From: S012-113 sp965368405
Lineage (GTDB): Bacteria; Bacteroidota; Bacteroidia; Cytophagales; Cyclobacteriaceae
Direction of reading: 5' to 3'
DNA: 28,268 nt
Assembly (NCBI GenBank): GCA_965368405.1
Contig: CBDUMS010000043.1
Span: 1-28,268, forward strand
Made by a program: the position numbers and the translations under genes. The notes under the pieces are model-generated. The model did not search any database, was not told where the DNA came from, and was given only the letters and a program-made list of their open reading frames with translations. Shown here one piece after another: positions 7,376 to 15,161 of the stretch. Numbering within the stretch: position 1 is the stretch's first letter; each line of letters starts with the position of its first letter.

Positions 7376-9790
7376 TTATTGTCTTATCAATGCGTTGAGT
7401 TCTGATTCAAAAGCTTTCATTAGCCTTTGCATAGTTTTATCTATTACCTTATCTGTGAGTGTTTTCTCTTTATCTTCCAGGATGAATTTAACTGAATAAG
7501 CTTTTTTGTTTTCATCCAGTTTTTCTCCTTCATAGAGATCAAACACATCAACATTTTTAATATACTTTCGTTCAGTAGATCTTGTTATTGCCAAGATATC
7601 TTTAAACTGAACGTCTTTATCAATTACCAAAGAAAGGTCTCTTCTAACCTCCGGAAAACGAGAAGCTCGTTCTACTACGATATTATCATTTGTAAGTCGT
7701 AAAAGCAAGTCCCAGTTAAAATCTGCATAAAAAATTTCTTGATTTAGACCTAAATTCTTAGTCAAAACGGCGCTTACTAATCCGTACTCAACGAGGGTTT
7801 TGCTTCCTTTTTTCAGACTGAGGCCATATTCGAACATGGTGCTCGATGTTTCTTCCGTAGTAATACCCGGAATATTTAACTTAGCCAATATATTGTTGAC
7901 AGGCCCCGTAAGATCATTAAACGAAAAACTCTTTTTACTCGCAGCCCAATTTTCTTGTTCAAATGTCCCCGTTGTCCAAAGGCCAAGATGCATTTCCTCG
8001 GCGTAAGCACCTTCATTTAGGTGATACTGTTTTCCAAACTCAAAGAGTTTTAAATCTTTCTGACGCCGATTGATATTGTACGCAACAATTTCCAGGCCGG
8101 TAAAAAGTAAGCTTTGTCGTAATACACCGAGATCCTCACTCAATTTATTCAGTATTTCTACATTTCTTGAGCTATCGATTTCTGTGGTTAATTCGCTATA
8201 GTTTGGTTTGGTTAGCGAATTGGTCATGATTTCGTAGTAACCGTTGGCTGCCAGGTAGGAGGACACTTTCAATTGTTCGCGGTTAGGGTCTATGGCCGGA
8301 AATTCTGCAAGAAAGGAGGAGCCAACGTGATCCGGTAACTCCACATTATCGAAACCATGGATTCTAAGAATTTCTTCAATCACATCGGCCTCGCGTTGTA
8401 CGTCTACCCGGTACGGAGGTACGATGGCTTCGAAACCGCTGGTATCTTCGTTCTCTACCTTAATATCAAGTTCTTCGAGAATGGTTCTGATTTCCGTTTC
8501 AGGAAGAGTCTTTCCAATCAAGCGACCGATATTTGATTTCTTCACAGGTACAACGAAGTCCTCAATTGGATTTGGGTAGACGTCTACAACCTCAGAAGAA
8601 ATCACTCCACCACCCAACTCTTTCATAAGCAGGGCTGCCCTTTTAAGCGCATAAACCGTAAGGTTTGGATCGGTACCCCTCTCAAACCTAAAGGATGCAT
8701 CTGTTTTAATCTGATGCGATTGTGCGGTTCGTCGAATAAAGTCTGGAGAAAAATACGCTGACTCCAAAAATACACTTGTGGTGCTGCTAGTAACACCTGA
8801 ATGAAGGCCGCCTAATACCCCGGCAATACACATCCCTTCTGATTCGTTGCAGATCATTAAATCGTTGTCATTCAGCGACCTTTTTTCTTCATCTAGGGTA
8901 ACAAAGGTTGCCCCTTTATCGAGGGTTTTAATAATGACCTTATTGCCTTTTACCTGGTCGGCATCAAAAGCGTGTAGGGGCTGACCAGTTTCATGAAGCA
9001 CATAGTTCGTAATATCAACCAGGTTATTGATTGGCTTTAATCCAATTGTTTGCAATCTGTTTTTCAGCCAATCAGGGGATTCTTGAACCGTAAGGCCTGT
9101 GATAGTGACCCCAGAGTACCTTGGGCATGCATCAGAGTTCTCAACAATCACATCAATTTCTAAATCATGATTATCAACGTTAAAATCATCGACGGATGGC
9201 CAGAGAATTGGCCTATGATAGATGGCGCGTAGATCGCGGGCAACTCCAATATGAGAAGTAGCATCGGCTCTATTGGGAGTTAGGCCAATTTCTATTAAAA
9301 AGTCATTTTCAATCTTGAAATGTTCTCTCACAGAACTACCCGCTTGCAAATGATCCTCGAGAACCAGTATGCCGTCGTGGCTTGCGCCTAACCCTATTTC
9401 ATCTTCGGCACAAATCATACCTTGTGAAGCCTCACCCCGAATTTTAGCTTTCTTAATTTTAAACTCGCTCCCATCTGGTGCGTATAAAGTAGTGCCAACG
9501 GGTGCAACCACTACCGTTTGGCCGGCTGCTACATTGGGTGCACCACAGACTATCTGCGAAGGTTCACCTCCACCAATATCGACTGTAGTAATCTTAAGCT
9601 TATCGGCATTAGGGTGCGGGTCGCAAGTGAGTACTTTACCCACTACCAATCCATTAAGTCCACCTGGGACAGATTCTATTTCTTCTAACCCTTCTACCTC
9701 AAGACCTGTGGCAGTTAGTTTTTCTGATACCTCTTCCGGGGATTCTGATAATTTAATGTATTGTTTGAGCCAGTTGAAAGAAATCTTCAT
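7376..9790 (-). CDS. pheT: Phenylalanyl-tRNA synthetase, beta subunit
   Basis: This is the large subunit of the alpha2-beta2 enzyme that charges tRNA-Phe. The 804-aa chain shows, in order: the N-terminal catalytic-core-like segment (MKISFNWLKQYI); an EMAP-type tRNA-binding domain at about 40-150 (VVGKVLTCDPHPNADKLKI, IVCGAPNV); the B3/B4 editing domain (around GLKPINNLVDITNYV); the B5 domain; and a C-terminal anticodon-binding FDX-ACB domain (SRFPEVRRDLSLVIDKDV). Length is normal. The alpha-subunit gene pheS is not next to it. It heads the pheT - coiled coil - zapA - rny run and has a candidate promoter of its own in the gap before the DUF1684 gene. Confidence 0.97.
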   Translation of the reverse strand: MKISFNWLKQYIKLSESPEEVSEKLTATGLEVEGLEEIESVPGGLNGLVVGKVLTCDPHPNADKLKITTVDIGGGEPSQIVCGAPNVAAGQTVVVAPVGTTLYAPDGSEFKIKKAKIRGEASQGMICAEDEIGLGASHDGILVLEDHLQAGSSVREHFKIENDFLIEIGLTPNRADATSHIGVARDLRAIYHRPILWPSVDDFNVDNHDLEIDVIVENSDACPRYSGVTITGLTVQESPDWLKNRLQTIGLKPINNLVDITNYVLHETGQPLHAFDADQVKGNKVIIKTLDKGATFVTLDEEKRSLNDNDLMICNESEGMCIAGVLGGLHSGVTSSTTSVFLESAYFSPDFIRRTAQSHQIKTDASFRFERGTDPNLTVYALKRAALLMKELGGGVISSEVVDVYPNPIEDFVVPVKKSNIGRLIGKTLPETEIRTILEELDIKVENEDTSGFEAIVPPYRVDVQREADVIEEILRIHGFDNVELPDHVGSSFLAEFPAIDPNREQLKVSSYLAANGYYEIMTNSLTKPNYSELTTEIDSSRNVEILNKLSEDLGVLRQSLLFTGLEIVAYNINRRQKDLKLFEFGKQYHLNEGAYAEEMHLGLWTTGTFEQENWAASKKSFSFNDLTGPVNNILAKLNIPGITTEETSSTMFEYGLSLKKGSKTLVEYGLVSAVLTKNLGLNQEIFYADFNWDLLLRLTNDNIVVERASRFPEVRRDLSLVIDKDVQFKDILAITRSTERKYIKNVDVFDLYEGEKLDENKKAYSVKFILEDKEKTLTDKVIDKTMQRLMKAFESELNALIRQ

Positions 9791-9838
9791 GGATTAATTC
9801 ACTAAAAGTCTAATAATTACATGCTTAATTCAAGGTAG

Positions 9839-9846
9839 CAAAAGTA
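9839..9846 (-). promoter_or_regulatory. Candidate -7 box for pheT
   Basis: CAAAAGTA on the plus strand reads TACTTTTG on the minus strand, an exact TAnnTTTG match, about 50 bp before the pheT ATG. No TTTG lies at the ideal upstream distance, so the call rests on the -7 box and position only. Confidence 0.4.
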
Positions 9847-9884
9847 ATGCTTTCAACAGATTGTTAAATGCGAAGTCTTGATAA

Positions 9885-10502
9885 TTACTCGCTACTCTTC
9901 GAGAAGGTCTTTTCGCCGGCTTCAATGGCAACATCTAGCACATTTTCTTTGGGCGGAAACGGGCAACTATAGGCAGGAGTATATGCGCAATAGGGGTTAT
10001 AGGCTAAATTGAAGTCAATAGTAATTTCATCCTTGCGGGGGATTTCAAGGTCAAGATATCTCCCGGCACCGTAGGTAGATTCACCACTGGTCTTATCCAT
10101 AAATGGTAGAAAGAGTTTTTCGGATTCAGGTGCTTTCAACAATTGTACAAGACAATTTTTGCCATCGACCTCAAAAACTGCATTACCATAAATATAATAG
10201 ACCTGATTCTCGCCAGTGTTGGTTATCAGGGTAATGCTATCCGTAATATTATTTCTAATAAAAGTAGCCTCTATAACATAAGACTTGTCTATTTCAAAAT
10301 AATCTAATCTGTGGAAAGGTGTATTGGTGGTCAGAAATGGAGAATTGAAGTCGTTACTCATATAGAGGTCTTTCTCTGTCCTTTGCTCTTCGATAGATTT
10401 CTGATAGTCAGTTACCTCTACAGTCATGAGCAATGAAATTATGCTAATGATAATAACGATAATCAAACCTATGGTTAATGATATTCTGGCAATGTTACTC
10501 AT
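9885..10502 (-). CDS. DUF1684 family protein
   Basis: A 205-aa protein with one N-terminal membrane helix (about 7-27), so it is anchored with the rest probably outside the cytoplasm. The C-terminal half has the hallmark blocks of DUF1684: FMDKTSGESTYGAGRYLDLE, then DFNLAYNPYCAYTPAYSCPFPPKENVL and AGEKTF. The two conserved cysteines in the YNPYCAYTPAYSC segment are kept. The biochemical function of DUF1684 is unknown to me. It starts 8 bp after the radC stop, so the two are likely co-transcribed; no functional link is evident. Confidence 0.88.
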   Translation of the reverse strand: MSNIARISLTIGLIIVIIISIISLLMTVEVTDYQKSIEEQRTEKDLYMSNDFNSPFLTTNTPFHRLDYFEIDKSYVIEATFIRNNITDSITLITNTGENQVYYIYGNAVFEVDGKNCLVQLLKAPESEKLFLPFMDKTSGESTYGAGRYLDLEIPRKDEITIDFNLAYNPYCAYTPAYSCPFPPKENVLDVAIEAGEKTFSKSSE

Positions 10503-10510
10503 GGGGTGTG

Positions 10511-11200
10511 CTATAATAAATTTTCATCCGCAAAGCTAAAATAGCCGTTATCTGTAAAAATAATATGATCTAGAACTGCAATTTCGAGCAATTTGCCAGC
10601 CTCGAATAATTGTTTAGTAAGTCGTCTGTCCGCTTCACTAGGTTTTTTGTTGCCAGAAGGATGGTTATGGACTAAAATTATACTGCTGGCAAGATGGTTA
10701 AGAGCATGGTTGAAAATTAGTTTCGGATCGGCAACGGTTCCGGAAATTCCTCCCTGGCTGATGTTTTGCTTTTTGATGATACCGTTTGATCGGCTTAAAA
10801 GGAGTAGCCAGAACTCTTCATGGTCGAGATCAGCAAGTTCAGGTTTCATCGCTGTGAATGCATCTTTAGAACTCGATATTTTTGTTGACGCTACCGAGAC
10901 GGGTCGGCGCCTACCAAGTTCTAAGGCACTAACTATCGCGATAGCCTTGGCGTCGCCAATACCATGAAATTTCTTTAATTCCTGCACGCTTAACCTCGCC
11001 ACCTGATTTAGATCGTTATCGTTTTGATCTAATATGAGCTTTCCTAAATCTACCGCAGTTTGCTCTTTTGTACCAGACCCTATGAGTATGCCTATCAGCT
11101 CGGCATTCGTTAAAGATGATTTTCCCTTAAGCAGTAGCTTTTCTCTGGGCCTGTCTTCATCTGCCCATTGCTTAATATTTAGTTTGTAAGGCTTCGACAT
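10511..11200 (-). CDS. radC: RadC family JAB/MPN-domain protein
   Basis: A full-length (229 aa) RadC homologue. The N-terminal half has a helix-hairpin-helix DNA-binding motif (LKKFHGIGDAKAIAI at about 75-89). The C-terminal half is a JAB1/MPN domain with the metal-binding signature H178-x-H180-P-S-G and D191 in the SEADRRL block, typical of an active metalloprotease/isopeptidase fold. RadC was named as a DNA repair gene in E. coli, but that assignment has been withdrawn and its true role is unclear. It lies downstream of the rpsT terminator, has a candidate promoter, and is followed 8 bp later by the DUF1684 gene. Confidence 0.95.
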   Translation of the reverse strand: MSKPYKLNIKQWADEDRPREKLLLKGKSSLTNAELIGILIGSGTKEQTAVDLGKLILDQNDNDLNQVARLSVQELKKFHGIGDAKAIAIVSALELGRRRPVSVASTKISSSKDAFTAMKPELADLDHEEFWLLLLSRSNGIIKKQNISQGGISGTVADPKLIFNHALNHLASSIILVHNHPSGNKKPSEADRRLTKQLFEAGKLLEIAVLDHIIFTDNGYFSFADENLL

Positions 11201-11225
11201 CTATGCGATTTTAAAATATTACAAT

Positions 11226-11233
11226 CAAACATA
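11226..11233 (-). promoter_or_regulatory. Candidate -7 box for radC
   Basis: On the minus strand this reads TATGTTTG, an exact TAnnTTTG match, 26 bp before the radC ATG and just after the rpsT terminator, where a new promoter is expected. No -33 TTTG is seen at the right distance. Confidence 0.4.
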
Positions 11234-11243
11234 GTTATTTGTC

Positions 11244-11276
11244 ATAAAAAAAGCCATCTGAATTTTCAGATGGCTT
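11244..11276 (-). terminator. Rho-independent terminator of rpsT
   Basis: AAGCCATCTGAA (11251-11262) and TTCAGATGGCTT (11265-11276) form a perfect stem of up to 12 bp with a tiny loop. On the minus strand it is followed by a run of seven Ts. It lies 22 bp beyond the rpsT stop codon. Confidence 0.88.
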
Positions 11277-11297
11277 ATAATTTCTTTAGAGAGCTAC

Positions 11298-11549
11298 TTA
11301 CAAGCTGTTCACGTAACGTGCTAACTTAGATTTATTATGCGCGGCTTTATTTTTATGAATGATATTCTTTTTTGCAAGTTTATCTATCATGCCACTAACT
11401 TTTTGAAATAATTCTTCAGCCTCCTTCTTGTCAGAAGTCTCTTTTAGTTTCTTGATAAAAGTACGCGTAGATTTAGTCTGGTACCTATTTCTTAAGTACT
11501 TAGCTTTGTCTGAACGAATTCTTTTTAATGCCGACTTATGATTTGCCAT
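11298..11549 (-). CDS. rpsT: 30S ribosomal protein S20
   Basis: Small basic ribosomal protein of the 30S subunit. The start is placed at 11549, giving MANHKSALKRIRSDKAKYLR, the universal S20 N-terminus, and an 83-aa protein of the expected size. The reading frame stays open for 23 more codons upstream to 11618, but that extension covers the promoter boxes and does not look like S20. The C-terminal NIIHKNKAAHNKSKLARYV block is also characteristic. It is monocistronic, with its own promoter and a strong terminator. Confidence 0.97.
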   Translation of the reverse strand: MANHKSALKRIRSDKAKYLRNRYQTKSTRTFIKKLKETSDKKEAEELFQKVSGMIDKLAKKNIIHKNKAAHNKSKLARYVNSL

Positions 11550-11587
11550 ATAATCTAATAATTTGGGCTCAGTTTTTTTTGAGAGTG

Positions 11588-11619
11588 CAAATATAGAAGT
11601 AAGATTTGGTAATCGCAAA
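11588..11619 (-). promoter_or_regulatory. Bacteroidota-type promoter of rpsT
   Basis: On the minus strand, TTTG (11619-11616) is followed after 20 bp by TATATTTG (11595-11588), an exact TAnnTTTG -7 box. The start point would be near 11582, giving a leader of about 30 nt. A second exact -7 box, TACTTTTG, overlaps the -33 element at 11623-11616, so there may be tandem start sites. Confidence 0.65.
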
Positions 11620-11657
11620 AGTATAATTTAAATAAATTAGACTAACTTTAATAAATC

Positions 11658-12593
11658 ATGCGTTTTTATTGGTTTCTGGTACTGATTGGGCTAGGAATTT
11701 TGTTCTCTGCTCATGCTCCCTGGGGGTTTTATGGTCATCGCAAGATTACTCGATTAGCCATTACTACACTCCCTTCGGAATTAATGATTTTTTACAAGAA
11801 AAATAGTGAGATAATAATTGAAAAATCAGTAGCACCAGACCAGCGGAGGTATGTTATAGAAGCGGAAGGGCCACGTCATTATATCGATTTAGATGATTAC
11901 GACCACCTAGATAGCATTCCAAAATACTGGTCGAAGGCGGTGGAGCGCTATGGAGAGGCGTTTCTCGAATCTCATGGGCATGGCCCATGGTACACTTATT
12001 ACACGTACCAGAAATTGGTAAAGGCATATGCAAGCAAGGATTATGATGCCATTATTCGGACTTCTTGCGACCTCGCGCATTATATAGCCGATGCTAATGT
12101 TCCGTTACACACAACAAGTAATTATAATGGTCAATTCACAGGCCAGGAGGGCATTCATGGCTTTTGGGAAACAAGACTGCCGCAGTTATTTAGTGATAAT
12201 TATGATTTTCTGGTTGGCAGGGCAGAATATGTTGCAGATCCGCAGGGGGCCATTTGGGATGCAGTATTCGATGCAAATGCGCTCGTGGATTCTGTCTTTA
12301 TCGTTGAAAAACTTGCTACGGTGAGCGTTGGTGAGGATAAGAAATTTGCCTACGAAGATTCCAGAAACAGAACCATACGTGTTTATTCAGAGAAATATGC
12401 TACTGAATACCATCGGACATTACCTGTTGTTGAGCAGCAGATGCAACGTTCCATTAAAATGATCGGGGACTTTTGGTACACGGCATGGATTGAGGCCGGA
12501 CAGCCCGTTTTAATAGATATTTCTCCTGGCATGAAGGGCGATACGCTAAAACTAGATCAAATAATCACGCCGAAACGATTACATGAGCACTAG
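11658..12593 (+). CDS. Zinc-dependent phospholipase C / S1-P1 nuclease family protein
   Basis: An exported 311-aa protein of the trinuclear-zinc fold shared by bacterial phospholipase C and S1/P1 nucleases. The signal peptide is about 1-20 (cut after AHA). Candidate zinc ligands follow the family spacing: W22 near the mature N-terminus, H27, D61, H74, H141, D145 (H-x3-D), H151, H167 and E171. The H-D-H-H-E intervals resemble those of Bacillus cereus phospholipase C, with the final Glu as in that enzyme and not the Asp of P1 nuclease. The PRHYIDLDDY and HGFWETRL blocks are typical of the Bacteroidota members. Whether it cuts phospholipids or nucleic acids cannot be decided. It converges on the receiver gene, and the two stop codons overlap. 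Confidence 0.85.
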   Translation: MRFYWFLVLIGLGILFSAHAPWGFYGHRKITRLAITTLPSELMIFYKKNSEIIIEKSVAPDQRRYVIEAEGPRHYIDLDDYDHLDSIPKYWSKAVERYGEAFLESHGHGPWYTYYTYQKLVKAYASKDYDAIIRTSCDLAHYIADANVPLHTTSNYNGQFTGQEGIHGFWETRLPQLFSDNYDFLVGRAEYVADPQGAIWDAVFDANALVDSVFIVEKLATVSVGEDKKFAYEDSRNRTIRVYSEKYATEYHRTLPVVEQQMQRSIKMIGDFWYTAWIEAGQPVLIDISPGMKGDTLKLDQIITPKRLHEH

Positions 12594-12964
12594 GCGTAAG
12601 CTCCTAACACATGATCTAATTTATGTGCTAATAATGGCTTAGAAATAAAATCTTTGACTGCGGGATACTGGGTAAAGCTCGAACTTTCATCAAAATAAGT
12701 CGTCGCAGACATCAAATAAATATGACCTTTTAAATTAGAAGAATGATGTTCTTCAAGGAAGTTAGTGATTGTGTCGCCCGGAATATTCAGATCCAGAAAA
12801 ATAATATCAGGAGTCGTGCCTTTGCTTATAAAATCGAGAGCATACTCTGAGTTAATAAATGATAATACCTTAGCATCCGGATCAATCTTATTGATCAGAA
12901 GACTATGTATCTCATTTTGCACAATATCATCATCGATGATAAAGATGAGCTTATCGTCATTCAT
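12590..12964 (-). CDS. Stand-alone response-regulator receiver protein
   Basis: A 124-aa CheY-like single receiver domain with no output domain. The acidic pocket D11-D13, phospho-acceptor D58 (IIFLDLNIPG), S86 (LMSATT) and invariant K109 (ISKPL) are all present, so it should be phosphorylatable. Such short regulators often act by protein contact or as phosphorelay intermediates and are common in Bacteroidota. No kinase gene is adjacent. Its stop overlaps the stop of the zinc-enzyme gene in the 4-bp palindrome CTAG. A well-formed promoter precedes it. Confidence 0.9.
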   Translation of the reverse strand: MNDDKLIFIIDDDIVQNEIHSLLINKIDPDAKVLSFINSEYALDFISKGTTPDIIFLDLNIPGDTITNFLEEHHSSNLKGHIYLMSATTYFDESSSFTQYPAVKDFISKPLLAHKLDHVLGAYA

Positions 12965-13019
12965 AAAGCCAGCCTAGTATTTAAAAAAATAAGTAGTACA
13001 AAAAAATCAATTAAAAATA

Positions 13020-13052
13020 CAAAACTATTGGGTATATGTTTAAACACCCAAA
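13020..13052 (-). promoter_or_regulatory. Promoter of the receiver gene, overlapping an inverted repeat after ettA
   Basis: On the minus strand, TTTG (13052-13049) and TAGTTTTG (13027-13020, exact TAnnTTTG) are spaced 21 bp apart. The leader would be about 50 nt. The interval between the boxes holds TTGGGT (13028-13033) and ACCCAA (13046-13051), with a GTTTAAAC palindrome inside. This inverted repeat could be a weak ettA terminator, since it lies 15 bp past the ettA stop, or an operator on this promoter. Confidence 0.55.
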
Positions 13053-13065
13053 ATATTTCTAATAA

Positions 13066-14751
13066 TTAGCTTTTTAGTTTTTTGTACTTAATACGCTGTG
13101 GTATGCCATCGCCTCCCAGTCGTTGCAATCGATTCTCCTCATATTCTGAATAACTTCCTTCGAACCAGTAGACGGAAGAGTTTCCTTCGAATGCAAGAAT
13201 ATGAGTACATATTCTATCCAGGAACCACCTGTCGTGTGATATTATAACGGCACAACCGGCGAAATTCTCAAGTCCTTCCTCTAAAGCTCTAAGAGTATTT
13301 ACATCCAGATCGTTTGTAGGCTCATCGAGTAATAGTAAGTTAGCCCCTTGCTTCAATGCTAAGGCAAGATGAACCCTATTACGTTCACCGCCTGAAAGCT
13401 GTCCTACTTTTTTCTGTTGGTCGTTGCCATTAAAATTAAACTTGCTCACATAGGCCCGTGAGTTTACTTCGCGGCCACCGAGCTTTATTAGTTCGTTTCC
13501 TTCAGTAATAGCTTCCCAAACCGATTTCTCGCCTTTTAGATTATCATGCTCCTGGTCGACATAGGCAATCTGAACGGTAGACCCAACCTCAAAATCGCCT
13601 TGATCCGGTTGTTCTTTGCCGGTAATCATCTTAAAAAGTGTTGTTTTTCCAGCCCCATTGGGCCCAATTACACCAACAATCCCTCCTTGTGGGAGTGAAA
13701 AATTAAGATTTTCAAATAATAACTTATCGCCAAAGGCTTTCGATACATTTTCAGCAATAATAACCTTATTCCCCAGTCGCTCGCCGGGAGGAATAAATAA
13801 TTCTAATTTCTCTTCTTTCTCTTTTACGTCTGCACTCAATAGCTGATCGTATGAGTTTATCCTTGCTTTGGCTTTCGCATGTCGCCCTTTTGGTGCCATC
13901 CTGATCCACTCTAATTCACGTTCAAGCGTTTTTTGTCTTTTACTCGCAGATTTTTCTTCTTGAGCAAGTCGTTTTTGTTTCTGGTCAAGCCAAGAAGAAT
14001 AGTTTCCTTTCCAAGGAATTCCTTCGCCTCGATCTAGCTCAAGAATCCAACCAGCAACATTGTCTAGAAAATACCGATCATGAGTAACCGCAATAACTGT
14101 CCCTTTGTACTGCTGCAGATGACTTTCGAGCCAGTGCACAGATTCTGCATCCAAATGATTCGTTGGCTCATCCAGCAGCAGAACATCAGGCTCGCTTAAG
14201 AGTAACCTGCAGAGTGCAACCCGACGCTTCTCTCCACCAGATAAGTTCTCAACTTTGGATTCGGCAGGAGGGGTTCTAAGTGCATCCATGGCCCTTTCTA
14301 GTTTCGAGTCTAGATCCCAAGCTCCCATATTGTCTAGCTTCTCCTGTATTTCACCCTGCTCTTCAATGAGCTTAGTCATGGCATCTGGGTCTTCCATCAA
14401 TACAGGATCGGCAAACTTTTCGTTAATTGCCTCAAACTCCTTTAACAAGTCAACGGTTTCATGAACTCCTTCCTCAACAATTTCCTTTACAGTCTTTGCC
14501 GGGTCAAGCTGAGGTTCCTGTTCGAGCATGCCTACGCTATATCCGGGAGAAAAAACTACCTCTCCTTGAATCTGCTTATCGATGCCTGCTATTATTCTTA
14601 GGAGGGAAGACTTACCGGATCCATTAAGTCCCAGAACTCCAATTTTCGCCCCATAAAAAAAGGACAAATAAATATTGTTCAGAACTTTTTTTTGCGGCGG
14701 ATGCACTTTGCTCACTCCGGCCATTGAAAATATTATTTTCTCGTCACTCAT
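13066..14751 (-). CDS. ettA: Energy-dependent translational throttle protein EttA (ABC-F)
   Basis: A soluble ABC-F ATPase with two nucleotide-binding domains and no membrane segments. It acts on the ribosomal E site to gate the first steps of elongation according to ATP/ADP level. From the ATG at 14751 it is 561 aa, close to the E. coli size. Both cassettes are intact. Walker A is GLNGSGKS (41-48) in the first and GPNGAGKT in the second; signatures are LSGGEKRR and LSGGERNR; Walker B regions are LLLDEPTNHLD and LLLDEPTNDLD. The frame stays open 37 codons upstream, but MSDEKIIFSMAGVSKVHPP is the usual N-terminus. EttA is distinguished from other ABC-F proteins by the KVHPP start and the linker GRHAKAKARI. 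Confidence 0.93.
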   Translation of the reverse strand: MSDEKIIFSMAGVSKVHPPQKKVLNNIYLSFFYGAKIGVLGLNGSGKSSLLRIIAGIDKQIQGEVVFSPGYSVGMLEQEPQLDPAKTVKEIVEEGVHETVDLLKEFEAINEKFADPVLMEDPDAMTKLIEEQGEIQEKLDNMGAWDLDSKLERAMDALRTPPAESKVENLSGGEKRRVALCRLLLSEPDVLLLDEPTNHLDAESVHWLESHLQQYKGTVIAVTHDRYFLDNVAGWILELDRGEGIPWKGNYSSWLDQKQKRLAQEEKSASKRQKTLERELEWIRMAPKGRHAKAKARINSYDQLLSADVKEKEEKLELFIPPGERLGNKVIIAENVSKAFGDKLLFENLNFSLPQGGIVGVIGPNGAGKTTLFKMITGKEQPDQGDFEVGSTVQIAYVDQEHDNLKGEKSVWEAITEGNELIKLGGREVNSRAYVSKFNFNGNDQQKKVGQLSGGERNRVHLALALKQGANLLLLDEPTNDLDVNTLRALEEGLENFAGCAVIISHDRWFLDRICTHILAFEGNSSVYWFEGSYSEYEENRLQRLGGDGIPQRIKYKKLKS

Positions 14752-14822
14752 AGTAATCTTTTGAAACTCAAACGTAAAAAAAATGGTTACTTCTGAAATC
14801 GATATTGTATCCACCCTAAAAA

Positions 14823-14862
14823 TGCCAATAAATTGAAGATTATTTGGCATAAGAGCTGCCAA
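14823..14862. promoter_or_regulatory. Three TGCCAA half-sites between ettA and the DUF2795 gene
   Basis: TGCCAA (14823-14828), TTGGCA (14844-14849) and TGCCAA (14857-14862) alternate in orientation. The last two form the palindrome TTGGCA-N7-TGCCAA. They lie 72-111 bp upstream of the ettA start and just before the DUF2795 promoter, a plausible operator position for either gene. The binding protein is unknown. Confidence 0.35.
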
Positions 14863-14884
14863 AATGATAAATGTGGTGGATTTA

Positions 14885-14914
14885 TTTGATTTAAAATTAG
14901 AACTTATATATTTG
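14885..14914 (+). promoter_or_regulatory. Bacteroidota-type promoter of the DUF2795 gene
   Basis: TTTG (14885-14888) and TATATTTG (14907-14914, exact TAnnTTTG) are 18 bp apart. Transcription would start near 14920, only about 15 nt before the ATG. Confidence 0.6.
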
Positions 14915-14935
14915 CGAAAAATTTGAAGAGTTGAT

Positions 14936-15157
14936 ATGTACTGGACACTAGAATTAGCATCATACTTAGAAGATGCCCCATGGCCTGCAACAAAAGATGA
15001 ATTAATCGATTATTCGATCCGTTCTGGTGCACCATTGGAAGTTGTTGAGAATTTACAGGAGTTAGAGGATGATGGCCAGCCATACGAGACAATCGAGGAG
15101 ATATGGCCGGATTATCCCACTAAAGAAGATTTCTTTTTTAATGAAGATGAGTATTGA
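14936..15157 (+). CDS. DUF2795 family small acidic protein
   Basis: A 73-aa cytosolic protein starting MYWTLELASYLEDAPWPATK, the pattern of DUF2795: tandem-repeat-like helices with the APWPATKDELIDYSIRSGAP block. It is strongly acidic, especially at the C-terminus (FFFNEDEY). The family is widespread and of unknown function. It has its own good promoter and a short leader, which suggests steady or high expression. It converges on ispD, with 4 bp between the stops. Confidence 0.88.
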   Translation: MYWTLELASYLEDAPWPATKDELIDYSIRSGAPLEVVENLQELEDDGQPYETIEEIWPDYPTKEDFFFNEDEY

Positions 15158-15161
15158 TTAG

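Noticed and set aside
9369..9797. 142-codon open frame on the plus strand
   Set aside because: It lies antisense inside pheT, has a Ser/Pro-rich low-complexity product typical of a shadow frame, and shows no domain or start signal.
10593..10967. 124-codon open frame on the plus strand
   Set aside because: Antisense to radC, whose HhH and JAB motifs prove the minus-strand frame is the coding one.
11550..11618. N-terminal extension of rpsT
   Set aside because: It would add 23 residues unlike any S20 and runs through the promoter boxes; MANHKSALKR at 11549 is the normal start.
14752..14862. N-terminal extension of ettA
   Set aside because: The added 37 residues are hydrophobic and unlike the family, while MSDEKIIFSM fits it; the stretch also holds the TGCCAA sites.
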